In this document: piece after piece, positions 34,701-42,510 of the stretch
How positions within the stretch are numbered: the stretch's first letter is position 1
How the letters are laid out: each line of letters begins with the position of its first letter
Assembly (NCBI GenBank): GCA_030431975.1
Contig: JAUIHP010000004.1
Coordinates: 190,001 to 254,000 of the forward strand
Direction of reading: 5' to 3'
Length of the DNA: 64,000 bases
DNA from: a bacterium
GTDB taxonomy: Bacteria; Eisenbacteria; RBG-16-71-46; CAIMUX01
Program-made: the position numbers and the translations under genes
Notes under the pieces: generated by a model
The model's database searches: none
What the model saw: the letters and a program-made list of their open reading frames with translations, nothing else
What the model was told of the DNA's origin: nothing

Positions 34701-34910
34701 CTGTTTTTCGAGCTTTCGGGTGACCAGGTTCTCCATGTCCTCGGGCGAGGTGCCGTAGTACGGCGCGTAGACCATGACGAAGGGGATCTTGATCTCGGGA
34801 GACGACTCGACCGGAAGGCCGCGATAGGCGGACACGCCCATCAAGGTCACCGCGATCATCATGACGAAGACCGTCATGGATTTTCTGAGGGACAGGTCGG
34901 TAAGTTGCAT
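31716..34910 (-). CDS. RND-family inner-membrane efflux transporter (HAE1-like)
   Basis: About 1,064 residues from the ATG at 34910, four bases after the adaptor stop; a frame start at 34949 would overlap that gene and delay the first helix. The RND topology is clear: first membrane helix (SLRKSMTVFVMMIAVTLMG), large periplasmic loop, helices 2-6 (GLVLVVAVLFLFLGFTNSLF), the helix-4 signature GMLVDNAVVIVENIF with its proton-relay Asp, a second periplasmic loop and helices 8-12 (GVGVISLAGIVVNNAIVLLDY). The twofold internal repeat and length match drug/solvent exporters driven by the proton gradient. Last gene of the tetR-tolC-adaptor-RND operon. The substrate cannot be told. Confidence 0.93.
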   Translation of the reverse strand: MQLTDLSLRKSMTVFVMMIAVTLMGVSAYRGLPVESSPEIKIPFVMVYAPYYGTSPEDMENLVTRKLEKQLKGLNHMKEMTSSSSEGVSSVVLEFDADTEMSDALQKVRDAVELAKPELPQDVREDMLVQEISSEEWPIMQVVLSGDYGEIALKEVGEDIQEELEQISGVLSVDLTGGIEREVRIDVDPAAMRFYGLSLQDVMDAIALENVTFPGGEVALGSYEYQVRVPGEFTSVDEISSVLVNPASMSPVYMRDIAEVSLGLKDRETISRKNGVQAVTLSVSKRSGENIIRIADEVREKLKEMEATFPEGTRYVITGDQSVTVRDMVGELQNNILSGLVLVVAVLFLFLGFTNSLFVGAAIPFSMLISFIIIQAMGLTLNMVVLFSLILALGMLVDNAVVIVENIFRHRSEGMGGMEAASYGTHEVAAPVIASCLTTVSAFLPLAFWPGIMGEFMKYLPITVIVSLMASLVVALVFNPTLCGKFMRVPKPKPEGQKPRFGDRLMNFGLDSYEPTLRWALRHRAVTLTFSFVVFAIVVVVFGMFNAGVEYFPDVEPTYASVKIEAPSGTRIEVSDGFARTVEESIEGMSDLTAYVTQVGAGSDDMGFATEAPPHLSLISLEFLKLEERTKSSRKQLDDLRTALSGFTGAEIIVAKQEEGPSSAKPINIEISGKNFATLGNLADQVKDRIRGVPDLVDLTDNYDRGRPEIRIRPDLEKAARYGLRRQDVASTIRTAIRGQDVSKYRVGEDEYDIVVRLAADARKNVEDLENLTVFYEGQDIPLSAFADISFESGIGAINRLDSRRVVTVSADVTTGANANAVLGVVMKDLESFPMPPGYDLAFTGELEEQQEASAFLSNAFKIAILLIFIILVTQFSSVLVPLVILTSVILSLIGVFVGLLVTRTPFGIIMTGVGVISLAGIVVNNAIVLLDYTLQLRERGSSKVDAIIEAGRTRFRPVVLTAITTILGLIPLTTGLSVDFGRLFSGDWGRVFIIGGESSQWWGPMGVAVIWGLAVATFLTLVVVPVTYSLLDSLREWAARTLTRSGRRALPETEEMASTGASS

Positions 34911-34914
34911 CTGA

Positions 34915-36132
34915 CTAGAGGCCCTTTCCTGTCTCGGTCGTCGTGTCACTGTAGTCGCGGGCTCGTACTTCGTCCGGGTCGGACTTGAGGGAGCCGTCTC
35001 GGTTGGACGTGCGTTCCTTGATGTCGATTCGGCTGCCGTCGACCAGGTCGCGGTGGCCGCGCACGATCAGTTCGTCTCCGGCTTCGACGCCGCGGCGGAC
35101 TTCGACGAGCAGGCCCTGGTCGAAGCCCAGTTCCACTTTGCGTTGTCGGGCGCGGCCCTTTTCGGCGACGAAGACGACCGGGCCGTCCGGTGTGGGAAGG
35201 ACTGCGTCGCGGGGGATGGCCAGGACGTCGGCGTGGGCCTGTTTCTCCACGCGGGCCCGGCCGAGCAGTCCCGCGCGCAGGTTGAGGTCGCGATTCTCGA
35301 CGGAGATCTCGAGTGGGATCTTGCCCGTCATTTCATCGGCTTCGAAGCCGACCCAGGTCACTTCGCCGTCGACGCGCTGACCCAGCCCTTCCAGGTGGAC
35401 TTTGACGGAGGCGCCGGTGCTGATGAAGGACACTTCGCGCTCGGTCAGGGTTCCGTGGAGTTCGAGGCGATACGGATCGATGATGCGCATGACCGGTGTG
35501 CCGGGATTGACGTACTCGCCGACTTCGACGTAGCGGTCGGCGACGATGCCGGCGAATGGCGCCGGGAACGAGGCTTTCTCCAGTCGAACTTTGGCGATGG
35601 CTGCCTCCGCTTTGGCCTGCTCATGCTCCGTGTGGACGATGAGCATTTCCTGTCCGCTGACGGAGTTCTCATCGAAGAGCTTTTGGGTGCGTTCTTCGTT
35701 GAAGCGTCTGAGCGTTTCCGCCGCTTCTGCTGCCGTGGACTGCGCGGCGAGAATGCGAGAGTCCAGGGCGACGACCGGTTCGCCGCGTTTCACGTAGGCG
35801 CCCTTTTCGCGGAGGACGCGGGTGACGACTCCGGACTCTTCGGCGGCGACGTCGGCGGCACGAGCGGGTTGGAGGGCGCCGGAGACGACGAGATACTCGG
35901 TCAGGTCTCCTGTCTGCAGACCGAGAACGCGGACGTTCTTCGGCGGGGCTTCTGTGGCGTTCGCGCCGTTTGCGGAGCTCGCGCTGTTCGCGGAATTCGC
36001 GCTGTTCGCACTGTTCGCGCTGCTCGAACCGGCGCTCTGGGCTTCCGCCTCGTCACCTCGGGAACATCCTGTGCCGCTGAACAAGGCCAGCGAAGCTGCG
36101 AGAAGGAGACAGGAAAAGATCGACTTCGTCAT
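34915..36132 (-). CDS. RND efflux periplasmic adaptor lipoprotein (MFP/HlyD family)
   Basis: About 405 residues from the ATG at 36132, which opens a lipoprotein signal (SIFSCLLLAASLALFSGTGC, lipidated Cys23). The frame also opens at 36258, overlapping the tolC stop by four bases (ATGA), but that would add 42 residues of low-complexity Ser/Lys sequence encoded by a GACGCC-type repeat. After the lipobox comes an Asn-Ser-Ala repeat (about 36-55). Then typical adaptor parts: lipoyl half-motifs around a helical hairpin (AAEESGVVTRVLREKGAYVKRGEPV, at about 95-120; FPAPFAGIVADRYVEVGEYV, at about 190-210) and beta-barrel/membrane-proximal domains. It bridges the RND pump and TolC. Confidence 0.88.
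   Translation of the reverse strand: MTKSIFSCLLLAASLALFSGTGCSRGDEAEAQSAGSSSANSANSANSANSASSANGANATEAPPKNVRVLGLQTGDLTEYLVVSGALQPARAADVAAEESGVVTRVLREKGAYVKRGEPVVALDSRILAAQSTAAEAAETLRRFNEERTQKLFDENSVSGQEMLIVHTEHEQAKAEAAIAKVRLEKASFPAPFAGIVADRYVEVGEYVNPGTPVMRIIDPYRLELHGTLTEREVSFISTGASVKVHLEGLGQRVDGEVTWVGFEADEMTGKIPLEISVENRDLNLRAGLLGRARVEKQAHADVLAIPRDAVLPTPDGPVVFVAEKGRARQRKVELGFDQGLLVEVRRGVEAGDELIVRGHRDLVDGSRIDIKERTSNRDGSLKSDPDEVRARDYSDTTTETGKGL
35945..36035. repeat. 9-bp-periodic repeat in the adaptor gene
   Basis: Imperfect copies around CGCGCTGTT and GCGGAATT encode repeated Asn-Ser-Ala directly after the lipidated cysteine, forming a variable-length linker. Confidence 0.75.
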
Positions 36133-36186
36133 GAAGGGCTCCCGTTTCGTGAGGTTCGGATAGGGTTCCGGTTTCGATACTAGTTC

Positions 36187-36236
36187 CGATTTCGATTTCA
36201 ATTTCGACGCCGACACCGACGCCGACGCCGACGTCG
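36187..36236. repeat. Hexanucleotide array (GACGCC/GATTTC-type) before the adaptor start
   Basis: Runs of GAYNNC hexamers lie between the tolC stop and the preferred adaptor start; if translated from 36258 they would encode Ser-Ala/Ser-Lys repeats. Confidence 0.7.
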
Positions 36237-36254
36237 AGGACATGTTCGAAGGCT

Positions 36255-37685
36255 TCATTGGACGTCTCCCGGGAAGGGGAGCGATGGGTCCAGTCCCAAG
36301 GCGCGCTTGAGTGCGACGGTCAGGGTGAATACGTCCGAACGCGCGCGGATGAGTTCTGAGCGTGCCTGAAATCGGTCGGATTGAGCGGTGAGGACTTCCA
36401 GGTATTCCGCCTTACCGAGTTCGTAACGTTGCGTCATCTGGGTAACGAGAAGCTCGGCGCGGTCCGCGTTGAGTCGACTCGCTTCCAGGCTTTGCCGGGC
36501 GGCGTCCAATTCTCCCTGGATGCGGCTTACTTCCTGGAAGGCCCGGCGGGAGGCTTCGTCGATTTCGTGATCGGTGCGGACGATGGACGCTTCCGTTTCC
36601 CAGACACGACCCTTGGTCAGAAATCCGTCGAAGACGGGGATGCTCAGGGCAACGCGGGTGGACCAGAAATCGTGGCCGTCGTCGGTCAGGGTTTCGAGGT
36701 CGCGGCCGACGAAGCCGTAGCTTCCTTCCAAAGTCAGGTAGGGGCGATGGGAGGACTTTCGAGCGCCGCGGGTCTTTTGCAGGACTCGCTTTGCCAGACG
36801 AAGTTCAGTCAGATCGGGCCGGTCCTCGAGCATCTGCTTGATCCCTACATCGTCGAGGGACACCGACGGTGGGGTCGGGGTGTCCTCGATGGTGAGCGCC
36901 TGATCCGGCTCCCGGCCGATGAGAATGTTGAGGTCGGCGCCCGCATCCCGAAGGTGCTGCGATGCGCGGCGCCTCTCCGGTTCCATGTTGGCCAGGGAGA
37001 CGGCTGCCTGCAGCGTGTCCAGGGATGTCGCCAGGTCCAGCTGGAAGCGACGCCGGGAGACGGCGAGGGCTTCCGACCGCGTCATCATCTCGGACTCGAC
37101 GGCGTTCAGGGCTTCGCCCGCAACCCAGACCGCGTCGTAGGCGACGAGAACGTCTTGAATGAGGTCGAGTTCGCGGGCGCGGACTTCCTCTTCCTGCCGG
37201 CGATAGGTCAGGCCGATTCCGGCGATGGCGTTGTAGATGCGGCCCGGGTTCAGCTCCCACCGGGCGTCGATGCTGGTGCGCCAGTAGGTTTGGGCCGGGA
37301 TCTCGGTTGGGGACAGGAGGAAGCCGGACGACGTCGAGTCCGAGGACGCGTCATCGCTTCCTCCGCCGAAGGTCTCGTCGAGGGCGAAGCTCGGGTCGCG
37401 ACTTCGGCTCCATGCGCCGGTGATATCGACGCTCGGGAGCGCTTCGGAGATCGTCTGGCGCCCCTGGCCTTTGACTTCTGCCAGTCGGGCGGACTCGCCG
37501 AGAAACCCGGAGTTTTCGGTTCGGGCGAGGCGGACGCATTCGTCCATGGAGACGATTTCCTGAGTCTGGGCTCCGTCATCCGGGATCGCCGTGATCGAAT
37601 CGCCCACGGCCAAGGTCGGGGACCCCAGTGTGAGCAGGACGAGAGCGGAGAGAACGGGAATGGACAGAACGACGGCTCGGTTCAC
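36255..37685 (-). CDS. TolC-like outer-membrane efflux protein
   Basis: A 476-residue outer-membrane channel. The GTG at 37685 overlaps the tetR stop (GTGA) and has AAGGAGG nine bases upstream; the frame upstream of it is an extension within tetR. A signal peptide (VVLSIPVLSALVLLTLGSPTLA) is followed by the twofold OEP repeat: SMDECVRLARTENSG, a long alpha-helical region, then LLEDRPDLTELRLAKRVLQ (given in part), beta strands (YLTLEGSYGFVG; STRVALSIPVFDG) and a second helical half (ELGKAEYLEVLTAQSDRFQ). Length fits the TolC family. Coupled to tetR and the adaptor gene. Confidence 0.9.
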   Translation of the reverse strand: MNRAVVLSIPVLSALVLLTLGSPTLAVGDSITAIPDDGAQTQEIVSMDECVRLARTENSGFLGESARLAEVKGQGRQTISEALPSVDITGAWSRSRDPSFALDETFGGGSDDASSDSTSSGFLLSPTEIPAQTYWRTSIDARWELNPGRIYNAIAGIGLTYRRQEEEVRARELDLIQDVLVAYDAVWVAGEALNAVESEMMTRSEALAVSRRRFQLDLATSLDTLQAAVSLANMEPERRRASQHLRDAGADLNILIGREPDQALTIEDTPTPPSVSLDDVGIKQMLEDRPDLTELRLAKRVLQKTRGARKSSHRPYLTLEGSYGFVGRDLETLTDDGHDFWSTRVALSIPVFDGFLTKGRVWETEASIVRTDHEIDEASRRAFQEVSRIQGELDAARQSLEASRLNADRAELLVTQMTQRYELGKAEYLEVLTAQSDRFQARSELIRARSDVFTLTVALKRALGLDPSLPFPGDVQ

Positions 37686-38320
37686 TGGGCAACGCCTCCT
37701 TGCCGGTCGGTTGGGAGAGGTTCTTTGATTCCGGCTGCTTCCGCGATCTTCGGAGCGGCCACGAGTAGAAGTTGGTCTGCCAGTTCTCGGGTGGGTGCGG
37801 GTTGCGATTTGTCGATGAGCCAACGGGCGCCGCAGAGTTCAATCCCCCCGCCGAGGAGGATGTGGACGTGCGCGACGATGTTCTGGGCGATCAGTCCGTG
37901 GTTTGCGCAGTCTTGCAGGGCGTCTTCCATCAAACACTCTGTGCTTCCGCTCGAGTCTTTGAACTCGGGCAGCTCTACGTCGGTGAGGAAGAGATTGTTG
38001 TAGAAGACTCGCAGGAGGTGGCCCTCTTCTTCGAACAGGACGACCTGGGCGTGGAGGAGACCACGGACCCGGGCCGCGGGGTCGGTTACGCCTTGTACGT
38101 GGGCCACCATTCTCGTTTCGAGGTAGTGTGCGGTGTCGGAGATGGCGGCGTGGAAGAGGCTGGCCTTGTCCTCGAAGTGGTAGTAGAGGCCGGCTTTGGT
38201 CAGTCCGGATTCTTCGGCAATGCGCCTCACGGAGGTGCCGGCGTAGCCGTACCTGGAGAAGAGGGTGAGGGCGGTGCGGAGGATGCGGCTGCGGATGTCT
38301 GGAGCTTCTTCGGGCGTCAT
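37682..38320 (-). CDS. TetR-family repressor of the efflux operon
   Basis: A 212-residue regulator. The N-terminal helix-turn-helix is standard for the family: ILRTALTLFSRYGYAGTSVR, then RIAEESGLTKAGLYYHF, about residues 11-55. The ligand-binding C-terminal domain is all-helical (ALQDCANHGLIAQNIVAHVHIL). First gene of the operon, with tolC starting inside its stop codon, so it probably represses its own operon. A perfect 14-bp palindrome just upstream of its start (38335-38348) is the likely operator. The inducer is unknown. Confidence 0.92.
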   Translation of the reverse strand: MTPEEAPDIRSRILRTALTLFSRYGYAGTSVRRIAEESGLTKAGLYYHFEDKASLFHAAISDTAHYLETRMVAHVQGVTDPAARVRGLLHAQVVLFEEEGHLLRVFYNNLFLTDVELPEFKDSSGSTECLMEDALQDCANHGLIAQNIVAHVHILLGGGIELCGARWLIDKSQPAPTRELADQLLLVAAPKIAEAAGIKEPLPTDRQGGVAQ

Positions 38321-38334
38321 GGGAGAGGCAGCTT

Positions 38335-38348
38335 ACCGACCGGTCGGT
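38335..38348. promoter_or_regulatory. Candidate TetR operator ACCGACCGGTCGGT
   Basis: Perfect 14-bp palindrome 15 bases upstream of the tetR start, in the 133-bp divergent region with lpxK. Size and position fit a TetR-family site. It could also influence lpxK. Confidence 0.65.
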
Positions 38349-38453
38349 CGGTCGCAAAGCAAAGAATTGTAAGTTTCCGGTTTTGCGGGGGACCTGGCGG
38401 CAGCACGAGCGGGCTGCACCTGGAGAAGCCGTTGCGGTAGGCTCGTTTGCACG

Positions 38454-39644
38454 ATGGCTGGAATCCCTTCGAGAGTTCTGGACGAGCTGCGCGGCGATAC
38501 GCCAGGCCTGTGGACCCTTCCACTGGTTCCGTTGGGGTGGTTGGCCGAGGCGGTGATTCGCCGGAGGAACGCGCGTTTCGACCGTGGTTTGGGAGTGCAG
38601 CCGGTTCCGATTCCCGTGGTCTCGGTCGGCAATCTGACGGTGGGCGGGACCACGAAGACGCCGACGGTCTCCTGGTTGGTGCGGCGGTTGGGCGAAGAGT
38701 TTGCCGTGGGGGTCGCCAGCCGGGGATATGGCGGGGGTGGGATCGAGGTATTTCGCGCAGGCGAGGCGAAGCGGGGGCGCGTCGGGGATGAGCCGCTGCT
38801 GCTCTCCCGTCGCCATCCCGAAGTGTGGGTCGCCGTCAATCCTGACCGCGCTGCGGCCGTGGCCGCCCTGGATGGGAAAGGGGTCGAGTGCGCGATTGCC
38901 GATGACGCGTTTCAGCATCGGCGCATGTCTCGCGTGTTCGATCTCGTGCTCGTGGACGTGACTTCGCCGTGGGGGAATGGGCGGGTCCTGCCCGCGGGGT
39001 CCTTGCGTGAGCCGTGGTCCGGGCTGTCCCGTGCGGACGCAGTGATTCTGACTCGATGCGACGAAGTCGACTCGGGAACGGTCGAGGAGATTCGGGGCCG
39101 CGTCGCGGGCGCGATGGGGGCGGCAGGGGCGACTGGCGCGACAGGGGCGGCAGGGGCGACAGGGGCGGCAGGGGCGACAGGGGCGACAGGGGCGACAGGC
39201 TCGGCCTCGATTTACACGTCTCGGCTTCGGCTGGCTCGCTGGTCGTGCCATCGATTCGACCAGCGGTTCGAGAGCGAACAGGGAGGTCGCTCCGAGGAGT
39301 CGCGTCCGGATCCGACCCGGCCGGTCTTTCTGATGACCGCAATCGGGCGCCCTTCCAGTGTGGAGAGAACCGTCCGCGAGTCTGGTTTGAAGGTGGTTGG
39401 TACCGATCACTATCCGGATCATCACCGTTGGACTGCGGCTGAGGTCGAGCGAGTCGTTGCCGCGGCAGTGGGCGCCGGTGCGGCGGGAATCGTCTGTACG
39501 GAGAAGGACATATACAACCTGCCCAGAGAGTTTCGGAGTGAGCTTCCGTTTTGGGTGCCGGTGGTCGAGGTGGAGATCGAGTCCGGTTCCCGGCTGCTGG
39601 ATGCTGTAGCTGGTCGAATTCGTGCAGCGCGAAGCGCGGGCTAG
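38454..39644 (+). CDS. lpxK: Tetraacyldisaccharide 4'-kinase, with low-complexity insert
   Basis: A 396-residue inner-membrane enzyme that phosphorylates the 4' position of the lipid A disaccharide. The P-loop is VGNLTVGGTTKTPTV (about 58-72) and the LpxK signature is present: VASRGYGG, GDEPLLLSRR, CAIADDAFQHRRM, LPAGSLREPWSGLSRADAVILTR (around 180-200), and GTDHYPDHHRW, then CTEKDIYNLP. Conserved DDGFQH appears as DDAFQH. Between about residues 221 and 251 is an insert of repeated Gly-Ala-Thr, encoded by a 9-bp array, that normal LpxK lacks. It shows that the organism makes lipid A. Divergent from tetR. Confidence 0.93.
   Translation: MAGIPSRVLDELRGDTPGLWTLPLVPLGWLAEAVIRRRNARFDRGLGVQPVPIPVVSVGNLTVGGTTKTPTVSWLVRRLGEEFAVGVASRGYGGGGIEVFRAGEAKRGRVGDEPLLLSRRHPEVWVAVNPDRAAAVAALDGKGVECAIADDAFQHRRMSRVFDLVLVDVTSPWGNGRVLPAGSLREPWSGLSRADAVILTRCDEVDSGTVEEIRGRVAGAMGAAGATGATGAAGATGAAGATGATGATGSASIYTSRLRLARWSCHRFDQRFESEQGGRSEESRPDPTRPVFLMTAIGRPSSVERTVRESGLKVVGTDHYPDHHRWTAAEVERVVAAAVGAGAAGIVCTEKDIYNLPREFRSELPFWVPVVEVEIESGSRLLDAVAGRIRAARSAG
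39115..39199. repeat. 9-bp repeat array (GGGGCGACA/GGGGCGGCA) within lpxK
   Basis: About nine copies of a 9-bp unit encoding alternating Gly-Ala-Thr and Gly-Ala-Ala. Length changes would stay in frame. Confidence 0.9.
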
Positions 39645-39675
39645 CGGCCAGGCCCCGGATGAGCACGGGCGGGTG

Positions 39676-39705
39676 CCGAGACCGAGACCGAGACCGAGAC
39701 CGAGC
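39676..39705. repeat. Hexanucleotide repeat CGAGAC (about 5 copies)
   Basis: Intergenic, between the convergent lpxK and HNH genes. Confidence 0.85.
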
Positions 39706-39732
39706 ACTGACAACCCTCTCTGTTCCCCATTG

Positions 39733-42510
39733 CTAGGTCGCCGCACGGCCAAAGCTCCATTTGAGACTCCGGGGTGCGGTTCCCTTTACCCTGATGGACC
39801 CCACGGTGTGGACCCCTTGGAGGTGGCAGGCGGCGCAAAGCGTGATCTTGTTGTCGGTCTCATCCGATCCTCCGTGGGACCGGAAGACGATGTGGTGAAC
39901 GGTGAGATTGCGCCGGGCCGTGCAGAGAGGGCTCTGGCATTGAAACCCGTCGCGGGCCAGGGTCGCGAATTCTGCCGTCCGGCGGCGAAAATCTGCGTCC
40001 TCTTGAGTCCAGCCTGCCTGAACGTGAAGGAAGAGAATCTCGAGGCACCACCAATCCGGCTTGTCGTCGCCATACTTGGCCCGAAGGATGGCAAAGATCC
40101 TGGAGAGTAAGTCGATCGTCTCGGGGGCGATCCGGAACCCGAGAGTTGTCTCCGATGGTGTCGAAGGATCGGGAACGGGAATCGGAACCGGCTTGGAGTC
40201 GAAGAGCGGCGGTGACGGGAGCGCGGTTCTGGAGTCAAGGCTCGTGTCGTCCTCCGACTTCGGGTCGATGCTCGCGCGCGCAGAGAATGTCCGGTTCGCG
40301 GAGATCGTTTCGTGCGCAGAGAATGTCCGGTTCGCGGAGAACGTTTCGTGCGCAGAGAATGTCCGGTTCGCAGAGAGCGTTTCGTGCGCAGAGAATGTCC
40401 GGTTCGCAGAGTACGTTTCGTGCGCAGAGAATGTCCGATCTGCCGATGGCCCTGACGCAGAACACGTCCGGGCGTTCTCCGATTCGGCGAGACAAGTCTG
40501 CGGGTTGCTCTTCATCTTCCGAGCCACGTCCCGAGCCACGTTCCGAACCTGTTCGTGGAACTCTATGGAGCCGATTGCGAGCGGGTCTGCCTGGATCTTC
40601 AACCAGATGTCGCGCCACAACGACTCTTCCGGAGGTAGCAGACTCGGCTCTTCACTTGGGGAAGCCTTCTTCGACTGCAGATTGTTGCTGGCCAGTGCCC
40701 AGTCGACCTGGTTTCTGAAGTCCTTGAGCGGCGACGACATTGCCCGAGCGATCCAAAGACGCAAGGCGGACTCGTTCGTCCCGTTACGCTCCAGCCGTTC
40801 CAGTTGCCTCAGCGCGGGCGTCCTCAACCGAGGATCGGATTCCGCGGCCCGCAGTGTCGGGGACGCGGAAGGTTGGCGGAGCCATCGGCGCACCGTGCGG
40901 GCCGTTCGGCCCACGCGAGTCTCCGCGTACTCATCAAAGTTGGAGAATCCCATCCCGATGAAGGAACGATCCTCGCAAACGTGACGGAGGCATTCCAGAC
41001 GATGACGCTCGAGGACCCGGGTCTCGGCCTCCAGTTCGTGAAGTCGGCGTAGGGTGGCTTCGGAGTCTGATGCTGTCTGTTTTTGACTCGCTTCCGGTTT
41101 CCCCGCGTCCTCCGTGTTCCCGGTGTTCCCGGTGTTCCCGGTGTTCCCCGTGTTCCACGTGTTTGCCGCTTCCTCCGCGTCTCCCGCGACCTCTGCGCCC
41201 CTCATGCTTCCCGCGATGATCTCTTCGAGTTGATCGAGAACCTTCTGCGAGATTGACCGAGCCCGTTGGCCGGGGTTTTCAAACGTGGGTTCTGCGCCAG
41301 ACTTGTCAGGTCGGGTCTCTGCATCCGGACTCGACGGACCCAGCGGCGTGGGCATGGGACGTGACATGACGAAACTCAGCCCGTCCGTTTGATTCTCCGG
41401 GATTCCATTGTAGAAGGCCCAACCTGGGTCGCCTGCATTGGGCTCAGGTACGTTCCGATCGGAAGCCTGCTTCCTCCAGAACGACAGCCACGATCCCGGC
41501 GATTCCACGTCCTGGCCGTCGGCGCGGTACACGTACGTGTCCAACTCGGTCCGCCGATCAGTAGACGGTGCGGAAGGCGCAGAGTTGTGAGACCGGGGGG
41601 CCGGAGCGGTCACAAAGGTTGGTGGCCAGTGGACGCGGCGCTGCAGTCGACCGGAGACTCCTGGGCCGACCTCGGCTAGGAACGAGGCTGCCGCCACATC
41701 GAGATAGTCCTGAGCGCGTGCGCGATAACCGATCCGGCGGCTCACCGTCTCCGCAAAGGAGTGGCAACTCCAAATGGATTGGTAGGGGCAGCGGATGCGG
41801 AGGGTGATGGGAGTGCCACCGGAAGAATCGTGGGCATACTCCTTAGGAACGATGCTCGACGAGGTGACTAAAGAGGCGTCCGAAGAAACGCCGGAAGAAC
41901 CGCCCGAAGGACCGTCCGAAGAACCGTCCGAAGAAACGTCTGCAGACGCAATCGTGGTGGCGGAATCATCGGGCTGCCTGCTGTGCTGTTTAACGGGGCG
42001 TCCGCTGACCTGCGGGCCGGTCGTAGCGTCGGCCGGTGGTGTCGCTTGCACGATTGCTGTCCGAAGCTTGCCGGGTCCGAGGCGAACGGCTCGGCGGAGC
42101 CAGGTCGCTTCGTTCTCCAGCGTCAAGTGCGCGAGAATGGTTGTCAGTTTCGCTGCCGAGACCACCCCTTTCGAAAGAGCCGATCTGGCCGTCGGGAGCG
42201 ACTGCAGACGCTTCCAGACCCGCACGTGTTCCTGCCAGGCGCGATTCGAGATTCCGAGACACTGCTGAGCAAAGTCCTCTCGATGGGAGTAGCCGAGTTC
42301 AATGGGATCGACCGTGGTGTGAACGAACGAGAGGAGCTCGAGACGCTCGGCACGAACGGCAGCTAGTCGCTGTTGAGCCTCCGTCAATGTCTCATCGTTC
42401 CAAATCGGGTGTGGTTGGAACCGACGAAGCGGGGCGTTTCGTGGGACCGGACCACGATCCAATTGTTTGCCGCCGGAGTCCAGCGGAGGTGTGCAAGTTG
42501 TCTTCATCAT
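39733..42510 (-). CDS. HNH-domain protein with duplicated helical domain and 12-residue repeats
   Basis: About 925 residues from ATGs at 42510/42507; the frame is open to an ATG at 42651 but that stretch is AT-rich and promoter-like. The C-terminus has an HNH nuclease motif (QSPLCTARRNLTVHHIVFRS, then ITLCAACH). The N-terminal helical domain (RLELLSFVHTTVDPIELGYS, then FAQQCLGISNRAWQEHVRVW, about 50-150) recurs near 520-630 (RLECLRHVCEDRSFIGMGFS, then YAETRVGRTARTVRRWLRQP), so it is an internal duplication. A 12-residue repeat FSAHETxSANRT precedes the HNH part. Low-complexity Ser/Asp/Gly and Asn-Thr-Gly tracts separate the copies. A DNA nuclease is likely; the biological role (defence, mobile element remnant, repair) is unknown. 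Confidence 0.7.
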   Translation of the reverse strand: MMKTTCTPPLDSGGKQLDRGPVPRNAPLRRFQPHPIWNDETLTEAQQRLAAVRAERLELLSFVHTTVDPIELGYSHREDFAQQCLGISNRAWQEHVRVWKRLQSLPTARSALSKGVVSAAKLTTILAHLTLENEATWLRRAVRLGPGKLRTAIVQATPPADATTGPQVSGRPVKQHSRQPDDSATTIASADVSSDGSSDGPSGGSSGVSSDASLVTSSSIVPKEYAHDSSGGTPITLRIRCPYQSIWSCHSFAETVSRRIGYRARAQDYLDVAAASFLAEVGPGVSGRLQRRVHWPPTFVTAPAPRSHNSAPSAPSTDRRTELDTYVYRADGQDVESPGSWLSFWRKQASDRNVPEPNAGDPGWAFYNGIPENQTDGLSFVMSRPMPTPLGPSSPDAETRPDKSGAEPTFENPGQRARSISQKVLDQLEEIIAGSMRGAEVAGDAEEAANTWNTGNTGNTGNTGNTEDAGKPEASQKQTASDSEATLRRLHELEAETRVLERHRLECLRHVCEDRSFIGMGFSNFDEYAETRVGRTARTVRRWLRQPSASPTLRAAESDPRLRTPALRQLERLERNGTNESALRLWIARAMSSPLKDFRNQVDWALASNNLQSKKASPSEEPSLLPPEESLWRDIWLKIQADPLAIGSIEFHEQVRNVARDVARKMKSNPQTCLAESENARTCSASGPSADRTFSAHETYSANRTFSAHETLSANRTFSAHETFSANRTFSAHETISANRTFSARASIDPKSEDDTSLDSRTALPSPPLFDSKPVPIPVPDPSTPSETTLGFRIAPETIDLLSRIFAILRAKYGDDKPDWWCLEILFLHVQAGWTQEDADFRRRTAEFATLARDGFQCQSPLCTARRNLTVHHIVFRSHGGSDETDNKITLCAACHLQGVHTVGSIRVKGTAPRSLKWSFGRAAT
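40281..40446. repeat. 36-bp tandem repeat array in the HNH gene (about 4.6 copies)
   Basis: Units beginning CAGAGAATGTCCGGTTCGC start at 40281, 40317, 40353, 40389 and 40425, exactly 36 bp apart. They encode the 12-residue repeat FSAHETxSANRT. Confidence 0.95.
41113..41156. repeat. 9-bp repeat GGTGTTCCC in the HNH gene
   Basis: Five copies encoding Asn-Thr-Gly repeats in a linker of the HNH protein. Confidence 0.9.

Noticed and set aside
39733-42510. Group I intron or IS element carrying the HNH gene
   Set aside because: No inverted terminal repeats, target duplication, intron core or interrupted host gene could be seen.
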